DNA of 64,000 bases from Gluconobacter japonicus (GTDB lineage: Bacteria > Pseudomonadota > Alphaproteobacteria > Acetobacterales > Acetobacteraceae). The translations under genes and the position numbers were made by a program. Of this stretch, positions 35,293 to 43,248 are shown in pieces. The DNA lies in NCBI RefSeq assembly GCF_002723975.1, contig NZ_BEWO01000005.1:1-64000 (forward strand). The letters are read 5' to 3'. Position 1 is the first letter of the stretch; each line of letters opens with the position of its first letter. Under the pieces are notes generated by a model. The model searched no databases. It was given only the letters and a program-made list of their open reading frames with translations, and was not told where the DNA came from.

Positions 35293-36492
35293 ATGGATGA
35301 CCGATTGCCCGTTACCGTTCTCTCCGGCTTTCTTGGAGCCGGAAAAACAACACTTCTCAATCATATCCTGAACAACCGCGAAGGGCGGAAAGTCGCCGTC
35401 ATCGTCAATGATATGAGCGAAGTGAACATTGACGCGGATCTGGTGCGACAGGGAGGGAGTGATCTCTCCCGTACGGATGAGAAACTCGTCGAAATGAGTA
35501 ATGGATGCATCTGCTGCACCTTGCGGGATGATCTTCTGAAGGAAGTCGATCGACTGGCTCGTGAAAAGCGGTTCGACTATCTGCTGATCGAATCAACAGG
35601 CATCGCAGAACCACTGCCTGTCGCCGCAACCTTCGAGTTTCGGGACGAGGACGGCCGTAGTCTCAGCGATATTGCGCGCCTCGATACCATGGTGACAGTT
35701 GTGGATGCGGTGAATTTGCTCCGCGATTATGGTTCAACAGACTTCCTGAAAGATCGGGGAGAGGTCGCAGGTGAAGACGACGAACGGGCACTTGTTGACC
35801 TTCTTGTGGAGCAGATCGAGTTCGCCGATGTGGTGCTTCTGAACAAGGTTGATACTGCAACACCTGAACAGAGGGACGCAGCTCGACTCATCATCAGATC
35901 TCTCAATGCAGATGCCGAAGTCCTCGAAACCAGTCAGAGCACTGTTTCTTTGGACAAAGTCCTGAACACTGGACGTTTCGACTTTGATCGGGCTCACCAG
36001 CATCCGACGTGGTTCAAGGAACTCTATGGTCATGCCGACCATGTGCCAGAAACGCAGGAATACGGAATTTCGAGTTTTGTTTACAGAGCCCGTCGTCCGT
36101 TCTCCCCACAAGCCTTTGCACAATTTATCGAACAGTCATGGTCAGGCGTTGTGCGCGTCAAAGGCTATTTCTGGCTTGCAACACGACCGGACTGGGTTGG
36201 TGAACTGAGCATTGCCGGTGCGCTGGCCCGCAATCAGGCTGCAGGGCGATGGTGGAGCAGCGTGCCGCAGGATTCCTGGCCTGATGATGACGCCTGGCGC
36301 GCAACACTCGCAAAATACTGGGACGATACATATGGAGATCGGAGGCAGGAACTGGTCTTTATTGGCGCAAACATGGATGAAGCAGATATTCGGGCCGCAT
36401 TGGATAACTGCCTGATGCCAGAAAATGCGGATGGCATTTTCATGCCCTGGCACTATGACACTCTCCCGGATCCATTTCCTGTCTGGGAATAA
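35293..36492 (+). CDS. COG0523-family GTP-binding zinc metallochaperone
   Basis: 399-residue G3E GTPase of the ZigA/ZagA/YjiA type. Walker A is GFLGAGKTT, the metal-binding CxCC is SNGCICC, the Walker B-like region is [11 protein letters not shown], and the guanine motif is LLNKVD. A C-terminal CobW_C domain begins near residue 255. Such proteins pass zinc to essential enzymes under starvation. The Zur-like palindrome upstream and the divergent DUF1826 genes support this subtype over cobalt or nitrile-hydratase chaperones. AAGGAG lies at 35276-35281. Confidence 0.9.
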   Translation: MDDRLPVTVLSGFLGAGKTTLLNHILNNREGRKVAVIVNDMSEVNIDADLVRQGGSDLSRTDEKLVEMSNGCICCTLRDDLLKEVDRLAREKRFDYLLIESTGIAEPLPVAATFEFRDEDGRSLSDIARLDTMVTVVDAVNLLRDYGSTDFLKDRGEVAGEDDERALVDLLVEQIEFADVVLLNKVDTATPEQRDAARLIIRSLNADAEVLETSQSTVSLDKVLNTGRFDFDRAHQHPTWFKELYGHADHVPETQEYGISSFVYRARRPFSPQAFAQFIEQSWSGVVRVKGYFWLATRPDWVGELSIAGALARNQAAGRWWSSVPQDSWPDDDAWRATLAKYWDDTYGDRRQELVFIGANMDEADIRAALDNCLMPENADGIFMPWHYDTLPDPFPVWE

Positions 36493-36585
36493 TGACAATC
36501 ATACGAAAACAATAAACCGCTTTGAGATTGACACCTCCCATGGTGCACTCCGATGATTGGGGCCGGTCCATTTCGAGCGGAACCC

Positions 36586-37242
36586 ATGACACAAGACGAT
36601 GCCTCCCTGACTTCTGACACCCCCCACTCCAAACCAGAGCAGGGACCTCGACGCAGGGATGTGCTGGCTACCGTGACTGTTGGCATGGGATGCGCTGGCG
36701 CATGTGCCCTGGCTTATCCCTTTCTGGACAGCCTGAACGGAACGCGCAGTAACCGTGTTGGCGAGAGCGACATTCTGGACGTGGATCTCTCTCTACTAAA
36801 ACCGGGCCAGCAGAGTGTTGTCACATGGCGGGGCTGGCCCGTTTTTGTGCAGAAAAGAACGCCGGAAATGCTGAAAAAACTTCAGGATCCGGCGCTGCTT
36901 CAAAAATTGCGTGACCCTGAGTCCCGTATCCCGCAACAACCCAAAGATGCAGCAAACTGGCATCGGTCCATTACCCCCGACATCGGCGTCATGATCGGGA
37001 TCTGCACGCATCTGGGCTGCGTTCCAACATTTGATGCTCCAACACAGGCCGAACCCTCCGGGAAATACCTTTGCCCCTGTCATGGATCGCAGTTTGACAG
37101 CGCTGGTCGAGCTTTTAAGGACGCGCCTGCGCCGTACAATCTCCCGGTTCCGCCTGTGACGATGATCTCTGACAAACATCTGCGTATCGGCGAGAGTAAA
37201 GGCGATCCTGACTTTGATATCGCCAATATCCGACAAATCTGA
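36586..37242 (+). CDS. petA: ubiquinol-cytochrome c reductase Rieske iron-sulfur subunit
   Basis: 218-residue membrane-anchored subunit of the cytochrome bc1 complex. A twin-arginine-like N-terminal segment (PRRRDVLATVTVGMG) leads into one membrane helix. The 2Fe-2S cluster is bound by CTHLGC and CPCHG (two Cys and two His). ATG 36586 is preceded by GCGGAA; an ATG at 36553 is in frame and possible. It heads the petABC operon, nine bases before cytochrome b. Confidence 0.93.
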   Translation: MTQDDASLTSDTPHSKPEQGPRRRDVLATVTVGMGCAGACALAYPFLDSLNGTRSNRVGESDILDVDLSLLKPGQQSVVTWRGWPVFVQKRTPEMLKKLQDPALLQKLRDPESRIPQQPKDAANWHRSITPDIGVMIGICTHLGCVPTFDAPTQAEPSGKYLCPCHGSQFDSAGRAFKDAPAPYNLPVPPVTMISDKHLRIGESKGDPDFDIANIRQI

Positions 37243-37251
37243 GCGCACCCC

Positions 37252-38436
37252 ATGACTGAACGTCCGCAATCCGTATCGACATGGTTGAATACCAGACTTC
37301 CAATCTTATCTGCTTTTCGGCGTGAGTATGTTGAATTCTCCATGCCGCGGAATCTCAATTATCTCTGGAATTTCGGGGCTTTCGCTGTCGTTTCGCTGAC
37401 GCTTCTGATCCTCAGCGGTATCTTCCTCGCTCTCAATTACACACCGACGCTTGCCGACGCCTTTTCAAGTGTTGAAACCATCGACCGGCAGGTCGCATCA
37501 GGCTGGCTCATCCGATCTGTTCACATGGGCGGCGTATCCATGCTGTTCGCAGCCCTGTATGTGCATATTGCACGCAGCCTGTATTACGGCTCCTACAAGG
37601 CGCCGCGTGAACTGGTCTGGCTGACAGGGTTGGGACTACTGCTTCTGGTTATGATTACGGCGTTTGCCGGTTACGTTCTTCCCTGGGGACAGATGTCTTA
37701 CTGGGGTGCGACCGTCGTGGTGAATGCCGTCAATACAGTTCCACTTGTTGGAAAACCTTTGGCATCCTGGCTTCTGGGCGGGGAAGGACTGGGCAATGTT
37801 GCGCTGCACCGTCTCTTTGTCCTGCACTTTGTCACGGCATTTTCGATCATCGGCGTCATTGTCCTGCATGTCGCAACTCTACACGTTACAGGGTCCAATA
37901 ACCCGACCGGCAAGGATTTGACGGAGCCTGACCAGACCGTGCCGTTCCACCCCTATTACACGACGAAAGACGGTCTGGGTCTTTGCCTTTTTCTGTTGGT
38001 GTATGCGGCGCTGATTTTCTTCGCGCCTGACTTTCTGACGCTGAGCGACAATTATGTTCAGGCCAACCCGCTCATAACACCTTCGGATATTACACCTGAG
38101 TGGTATTTTGCCCCGTTCTACGCCATCCTTCGGGCCGTCCCCTCAAAACTCGGTGGTCTTATTCTTGCAACAGGCAGCATCGTCATTCTGTTCGCGCTAC
38201 CTTGGCTTGACTCTTCGACGATCAGATCAGCCCGTTTCCGACCTTGGCTCCGAGTGGCTCTGCCTCTTTTATTTCTTGCTTTTTTGGCTCTTGGTCTGGC
38301 GGGGATGAGCCCTCCAAGTCCTTTCTGGCTCTGGATCAGCCGTGCCGCTGTCGCGTACTGGTATGTCTATTTTCTGGGCCTGCTTCCTATGATTGCACGT
38401 CGAGAACAGGCCAGCCGCCGAAAAGAGCATTTTTAA
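37252..38436 (+). CDS. petB: cytochrome b of the bc1 complex
   Basis: 394-residue integral membrane subunit with eight hydrophobic helices. Heme-ligand histidines lie in helices 2 and 4 (SVHMGG, YVHIARSLYYGSY, ALHRLFVLHF, IVLHVATLHVTG). The quinol-oxidation motif is the PEWY of SDITPEWYFAPFYAIL, and MSYWGATVV is the Qo-site helix. The last base of its stop codon is the first base of the cytochrome c1 start (TAATG). Confidence 0.95.
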   Translation: MTERPQSVSTWLNTRLPILSAFRREYVEFSMPRNLNYLWNFGAFAVVSLTLLILSGIFLALNYTPTLADAFSSVETIDRQVASGWLIRSVHMGGVSMLFAALYVHIARSLYYGSYKAPRELVWLTGLGLLLLVMITAFAGYVLPWGQMSYWGATVVVNAVNTVPLVGKPLASWLLGGEGLGNVALHRLFVLHFVTAFSIIGVIVLHVATLHVTGSNNPTGKDLTEPDQTVPFHPYYTTKDGLGLCLFLLVYAALIFFAPDFLTLSDNYVQANPLITPSDITPEWYFAPFYAILRAVPSKLGGLILATGSIVILFALPWLDSSTIRSARFRPWLRVALPLLFLAFLALGLAGMSPPSPFWLWISRAAVAYWYVYFLGLLPMIARREQASRRKEHF

Positions 38437-39134
38437 TGAGACGTCTCTTTATAGCCAGTATGCTGGCGTTTCCGGCTTTTGCAGCTCATGCCTCTACACC
38501 TGAACAGCGAGGCCTCGAGGTTTTTCGGCAGGTTTGCAGCTCATGCCACAGTCTCAATCATGTTACGTATGCCGATCTGGGAGAACTGGGCCTGTCTGTC
38601 TCGGATATCAAAGCCTATGCTGCCCAGCATGAAATCCCCGATGGCCTGGATGATGATGGCGATCCAAAGACACGCCCCGCTCACCCTTCAGATGTTATCG
38701 GTTCTCCCTACCTTACAGCCGGTATGGCACGCATGGCCAATCACGGCGGTCTTCCACCAGATTTTTCACGTCTGGCTATGACACAGAAAGGTGGGATCAG
38801 GAGAATTATTGATATTCTTGTCTCTTATACATCCCCGCCAGAAGGGAAAAAACTTCCCCCCGGTTCGTATTACAATACCGCGATGCCTCATCTTCACATC
38901 GCCATGCCTCCGCCACTCCATGACGGACAAATCAAATATACTGATGGGACAAACCCTACCGTTCCGCAGATGGCGCACGACGTTGGAGCATTTCTCTCAT
39001 GGGCAGGGCATCCACACCTTCATACCAGACATAGGACGGGACTGTTCGTCCTGTCCTATCTGGCTATCCTGAGCGGCTTTTTATTTGTTCTCAAACGACG
39101 GGTCTGGGCAAAACAAACAAAGAAACTGCCTTGA
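38436..39134 (+). CDS. petC: cytochrome c1
   Basis: 232-residue subunit with signal peptide (cleaved near AAHA), one heme c site (CSSCH), an axial-Met region (YLTAGMARMANHGG) and a C-terminal membrane anchor (LFVLSYLAILSGFLFVL). It passes electrons from the Rieske centre to soluble cytochrome c. The frame is open upstream to 38244, but ATG 38436 overlaps the cytochrome b stop and gives the proper leader. It ends one base before the stop of a convergent cytochrome c gene. Confidence 0.93.
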   Translation: MRRLFIASMLAFPAFAAHASTPEQRGLEVFRQVCSSCHSLNHVTYADLGELGLSVSDIKAYAAQHEIPDGLDDDGDPKTRPAHPSDVIGSPYLTAGMARMANHGGLPPDFSRLAMTQKGGIRRIIDILVSYTSPPEGKKLPPGSYYNTAMPHLHIAMPPPLHDGQIKYTDGTNPTVPQMAHDVGAFLSWAGHPHLHTRHRTGLFVLSYLAILSGFLFVLKRRVWAKQTKKLP

Positions 39135-39593
39135 TCAGGGCAGGGGATGCAGAGCATCCAGCGCTTCACGCTCTGCCAGAATATCCTTGGCTTTTTTGGG
39201 AGTGTCGCGCTGCGACTTGAAATCGTCTGCAGAAAAAACCGGTGGCGTACCAGGCGTATTTAACGAAGAAACATAGGTTAAAACTGCCGCCAGATCCTCG
39301 TCACTCAGGGATTTGAAGGATGGCATATAGCCCATGTAGCTCACATCTGAAGCTTCAAGCGGTCCATGAAGACCGTTCAACAGAACATGAATCAGATAGG
39401 CTTTGCCCTCAGGGGAGCCCGCGATCTTACCAATCCGACCACTAAGGGGAGGAAACTGGCTAGGAGAACCAATCCCCGCAGCTTGATGGCAAACGCTGCA
39501 CCGACTGTTGTAAATTGCCAGACCATCTTCTGCATGAGCCACGGAGAGTGCCGCCAAAGCAGCTGTCAGAAAAAAGGTGGTACACTTGAGCAT
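39135..39593 (-). CDS. periplasmic c-type cytochrome
   Basis: 152-residue exported protein with signal peptide (cleaved near SVAHA), one heme site (CSVCH) and a probable Met ligand (SYMGYMPSF). The C-terminal tail after about residue 110 (TPPVFSADDFKSQRDT onwards) is charged and longer than in simple class I cytochromes. ATG 39593 starts the leader. It is downstream of the di-heme peroxidase on the same strand and tail-to-tail with cytochrome c1, so it is a likely electron carrier between the bc1 complex and the peroxidase. Confidence 0.87.
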   Translation of the reverse strand: MLKCTTFFLTAALAALSVAHAEDGLAIYNSRCSVCHQAAGIGSPSQFPPLSGRIGKIAGSPEGKAYLIHVLLNGLHGPLEASDVSYMGYMPSFKSLSDEDLAAVLTYVSSLNTPGTPPVFSADDFKSQRDTPKKAKDILAEREALDALHPLP

Positions 39594-39642
39594 AGACGTC
39601 ACCCTGAATGTCCTATCAGCAGATCATGGACGCAATGATCCT

Positions 39643-40536
39643 TCATTGTGCAATCCTGACAGGGCATTGTTCGGCAGGCAAGGCGAAGTCCTGACGTGAG
39701 AGAAATGTCTGATCCGTTAAAAGAGACAGAAAAGCCGTAATGCTGGCTATTTCTGTGTCAGATAAAGCATCTGTATTCGGATGAGCCTGAATGGCAGCCG
39801 CCAAAGTAGCCGCGGACCCATCATGCAGATACGGGGCTGTGACTTCCACATTACGAAGAGACGGCGTTCTGATGGGGCCATCCTTGCGCTTTCCCAGAAC
39901 GTGAAAATGGTGATCCATGAACAATGGTGGATTATGACAAACCGAGCATTTTCCTTGCCCGAAAAATAACATCTCCCCACGCTTCTGCTCGCTTGTCTCC
40001 TCATGATCCGGCTGATCCCAAACAGCGTGGTTTGACACCAGGGTGCGCTCAAAAGCCGCAAGCGCTGTAGAGAAGTGCTTCATGTCCATAGCACTCTCTG
40101 GAAATGCGATTGAGAAAAGAGCCCGATAGCAGGAATTTGCCGAAAGTCGCTGATTGAGCTCGGCCATATCGGTCATGCCCATCTCAACAGGATGGTTCCC
40201 GCTTAGGGGAATAAAGATCTGTCTTTCCAGAGAAGTGACGTGTTGATCTGTCCATGTCAGGCTATGGAATAATCCTACATTGGCGAGGGAGGGAACATTA
40301 CGGATACCCTGTTCGTCCGTCACGCCGGGATGTGTGGGATTTCCATCAGAAAAAGCATGTCTTTGCTCATGGCAGGTAGCACAGGACATACTCCCATCCA
40401 GAGACAGGTCTGCATCGTAGAAAAGACGATGCCCCAACTCTGTCTTAGCCCTCTCGGGAGACAGAGAGGCTGCACAAGCCATTGCTGGCAGGCAGCTCAC
40501 TGTCACCATGAGAAAAAACAGACCAGAAAACGTCAC
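39643..40536 (-). CDS. di-heme cytochrome c peroxidase (CcpA/MauG superfamily)
   Basis: 297-residue exported enzyme with two heme c sites, CATCH (N-terminal) and CSVCH (C-terminal), and the family motif LGHRLFYDADLSLDGS. Such enzymes reduce hydrogen peroxide with electrons from cytochrome c, or oxidise protein residues in the MauG/MbnH branch. It overlaps the exported-protein gene by four bases and is 49 bases upstream of the cytochrome c gene. The gene order fits a periplasmic peroxide-reducing branch fed by bc1. Confidence 0.88.
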   Translation of the reverse strand: MTFSGLFFLMVTVSCLPAMACAASLSPERAKTELGHRLFYDADLSLDGSMSCATCHEQRHAFSDGNPTHPGVTDEQGIRNVPSLANVGLFHSLTWTDQHVTSLERQIFIPLSGNHPVEMGMTDMAELNQRLSANSCYRALFSIAFPESAMDMKHFSTALAAFERTLVSNHAVWDQPDHEETSEQKRGEMLFFGQGKCSVCHNPPLFMDHHFHVLGKRKDGPIRTPSLRNVEVTAPYLHDGSAATLAAAIQAHPNTDALSDTEIASITAFLSLLTDQTFLSRQDFALPAEQCPVRIAQ

Positions 40537-41051
40537 GGAACAGAGGAAACCATAACGGGAATATCTTGCTGCCCACTTCCGGCAAGCTGTAGCGTGTAAG
40601 TGCCAGACTTAAGTGGAAAATCGACCATCTTGCGAATACCGGAACAATCTGGTCCGTGCTGATGGTGAGTCGAACTGGCTGGAACAGTCCCTTGCAGGAC
40701 ATCAATCCATGTCTTGTTTGGGAGCATAACCCTGTATGTCCCATCTTTAGGCGCCTCAAAAACCACCATGCCACTGAAACTGACACTTCCGCCTGGCTCT
40801 GCCGGACGCTCTACAAAATGCACATCCGGAGTGTGAGCGAGCCGGATTGTAGCGGCATGTCCCAATGTCAGCCTGCTCACAGAGAGAGCACCAGCCTGAG
40901 TTGCGGCGTTTAAAGGGGAGGGATTGCTCCATCCTTCATAGCCAGCAGGCAGGGGATGCGGACCGCTCTTGCAGCTTGCGTCGTCAGCCAGTGCAGAACC
41001 TGCATGACAGGCAAACAGAGCCATGGAAAGGGGAAGCAAAATGCGCTTCAT
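40533..41051 (-). CDS. exported protein of unknown function coupled to di-heme peroxidase
   Basis: 172-residue protein with a clear signal peptide (KRILLPLSMALFACHAGSALA). The mature part is predicted mainly beta and carries a His-rich, Cys-containing segment STHHQHGPDCSGIRKMVDF followed by GTYTLQLAGSG. The histidines and cysteine could bind a metal or heme. No family is recognised. ATG 41051 is chosen for the leader; the frame is open to 41084. It overlaps the peroxidase gene by four bases, which suggests it is a partner of that enzyme. Confidence 0.7.
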   Translation of the reverse strand: MKRILLPLSMALFACHAGSALADDASCKSGPHPLPAGYEGWSNPSPLNAATQAGALSVSRLTLGHAATIRLAHTPDVHFVERPAEPGGSVSFSGMVVFEAPKDGTYRVMLPNKTWIDVLQGTVPASSTHHQHGPDCSGIRKMVDFPLKSGTYTLQLAGSGQQDIPVMVSSVP

Positions 41052-41181
41052 GATGAATATCCTGATCAACGGCAATTCAAGCATGAAGCATCATATTTTC
41101 GCACTTTTCCAGACTCATGACGGCATCGAAAGATGTCATCTCATTCTGTGGCGTGCCAGTCTCAGGTACACTCGGACGATA

Positions 41182-42039
41182 TCAAAGGCTCGGCGCGCTG
41201 AACGTGTCACAGCGATTGATGTCACCACTGCTCAGACCGCGTTTGAACCAACTGACGCGCTGGGCTGAAGTGCCGTGTGTAAAGCTGTCAGGAACGACAT
41301 ATCCTCTCGCCTGACGCTCCAGCCGATCATCACCAACAGCAGCAGCCGCATTCATGCCTTCCTCGATATCCCCTGTTTCGAGAAGATGTTTGGCGTCATT
41401 CGCCCGCTTGGCCCAGACACCAGCAAAGCAGTCGGCCTGAAGCTCCACACGTACAGAAAGCCCGTTGGCCCCTTTTTGAGACGCATCGCCCTGTCGGCTG
41501 ACCTGTTGCATGATGCCAAGCTCATTCTGAACATGATGCCCGATCTCATGGGCAACAACATACGCTCTTGCAAAATCGCCGCCCGCTCCAAGCCGGTTCT
41601 GCAACTCCTGAAAGAACTGGAGATCCAGATACACCTTGTGATCCGCCGGACAATAAAATGGCCCAACCGATGTCTGTGCATAGCCACAGGCGGATTGTAC
41701 GCCACCACTGAAAAGCGTCAGCCGGGGCTCATGATATGTGCGTCCCATCTGCTGGAAGTATGCTGTCCAGACGTCTTCCGTTGATCCGAGAACACGGGCA
41801 ATAAACTGCTTGCCAGCATCATTGGCTGGACGCTGAACCTGCGCAACTGTCGAACTGTCGGATGACGGGCCAGTCTGCAAAAGGTTCAGGACGATGCGGG
41901 GGTCTACACCAAAATAGAGCGCACCAATCACGAGAATGACGCCACCAATACCGCCAATCCGCAAGGGCGTGCGACTACCCCCACCGGAACCTCTCACGTC
42001 GTCAATGTTGGTGCTTTCCCGCTGATCGTCCAGACGCAT
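41182..42039 (-). CDS. YpfJ-type neutral zinc metallopeptidase
   Basis: 285-residue membrane-anchored protein. A cytoplasmic N-terminal segment and one helix (IGGIGGVILVIGALYFGV) precede a periplasmic domain with the zinc motif HEIGHH and the downstream glutamate region VELQADCFAG. The family (YpfJ/KPN_02809) has no well-defined substrate. It stands between the exported-protein gene and a divergent methyltransferase-like gene. Confidence 0.9.
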   Translation of the reverse strand: MRLDDQRESTNIDDVRGSGGGSRTPLRIGGIGGVILVIGALYFGVDPRIVLNLLQTGPSSDSSTVAQVQRPANDAGKQFIARVLGSTEDVWTAYFQQMGRTYHEPRLTLFSGGVQSACGYAQTSVGPFYCPADHKVYLDLQFFQELQNRLGAGGDFARAYVVAHEIGHHVQNELGIMQQVSRQGDASQKGANGLSVRVELQADCFAGVWAKRANDAKHLLETGDIEEGMNAAAAVGDDRLERQARGYVVPDSFTHGTSAQRVSWFKRGLSSGDINRCDTFSAPSL

Positions 42040-42220
42040 GGGTATCCAGTCCTGTTTTTACTGCCGGTAGAGAGCGTTGCCAGAAAGTGCCTGCCAACGG
42101 TTGAAAGAAACATATCCGAAAGCGGAACAACGCCTCTGCTCTCAGAAATTTTCCCAGATGAGTAAAGACTTTTTTCAGTTTTGAAGCCACAGTTGTGAGA
42201 TTCACGACTGGAGCACTTTC

Positions 42221-43003
42221 ATGCTGTCGAAATATGCCTTCCTGTGTCTGTTTCCTCTCCTGACCGTTACGTCCGCGCTTGCCGGGCCAACCCTGGATCA
42301 GGCTGTACACTCTCCGAAAAGAACGCCCGCTTTTGTAGCGCGTGATGCGGTCCGCCATCCCATTGAAGAATTGACTTTTTTCGGGTTGAAGCCAGACGCT
42401 CATGTTCTGGAAATCTGGCCATCAGGAGGGTACTGGACGCAAATTCTGGCGCCTTATTTGTATGATCATGGCACATACACCGTCGCGTTAGGCCCTGCTG
42501 ACCTGAAAAAACAGGCTATCAGCAAACTTCAGTCCGAACGTCCAGACATTTACGGACGGATCAGAACCACGCAATTTGACGGGCAGCATCTGGATTTTGC
42601 GCCTGCAAACAGCGTTGATCTCGTCCTGACATTCCGCAACATGCACAACTGGATGGAAGCCGGAAACGCGCCGGAAATGCTTGCCGCCATTCACAGGGTC
42701 CTCAAACCGGGTGGCATACTGGGCATTGAGGATCATCGTGGGAATACCACGGCACCTCAGGATCCGATGGCAAAAGACGGATATGTTCGGCAGTCTTACG
42801 CAATCGACCTGATCCAGAAGGCCGGGTTCAAACTGGTTGGCAGTTCTGAAATCAATGCCAACCCGAAAGATACAGCCAACTGGCCCAAAGGGATCTGGAC
42901 GCTGCCTCCCACTTACGCACTGGGAGCAACGGACCATGCAAAATATGAAGCCATTGGGGAGGGCGACAATTTTGTTCTGAAGTTCCAGAAGGTTAAAGAC
43001 TGA
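42221..43003 (+). CDS. exported SAM-methyltransferase-like protein (COG4798 type)
   Basis: 260-residue protein with a clear signal peptide (LFPLLTVTSALAG) followed by a class I methyltransferase-like domain: VLEIWPSGGYWTQILAPYL (motif I region), VDLVLTFRNMHNW and HRVLKPGGILGIEDHRG. Presence outside the cytoplasm is odd, because SAM is not expected there, yet the family (COG4798) generally has leaders. Substrate and activity are unknown. ATG 42221 gives the leader. Confidence 0.82.
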   Translation: MLSKYAFLCLFPLLTVTSALAGPTLDQAVHSPKRTPAFVARDAVRHPIEELTFFGLKPDAHVLEIWPSGGYWTQILAPYLYDHGTYTVALGPADLKKQAISKLQSERPDIYGRIRTTQFDGQHLDFAPANSVDLVLTFRNMHNWMEAGNAPEMLAAIHRVLKPGGILGIEDHRGNTTAPQDPMAKDGYVRQSYAIDLIQKAGFKLVGSSEINANPKDTANWPKGIWTLPPTYALGATDHAKYEAIGEGDNFVLKFQKVKD

Positions 43004-43034
43004 ACTTCAAATCCCGAGCATCCTGTAAGAAAGA

Positions 43035-43062
43035 GCCTGATACAGCCAGATCTGTATCAGGC
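43035..43062 (+). terminator. hairpin after methyltransferase-like gene
   Basis: Stem with arms GCCTGATACAG and CTGTATCAGGC around a six-base loop, 31 bases after the stop codon. No U tract follows, so termination is likely but not certain. Confidence 0.55.
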
Positions 43063-43144
43063 AGCGGGGTCAACATTTTCAATGCCATAACTACAAATGC
43101 CATTGCCGATACCGAAGAGTTCGTATAGACCCACCCCACAGTCC

Positions 43145-43229
<85 letters not shown>

Positions 43230-43248
43230 TCGCATAAAATTGTCAGTC

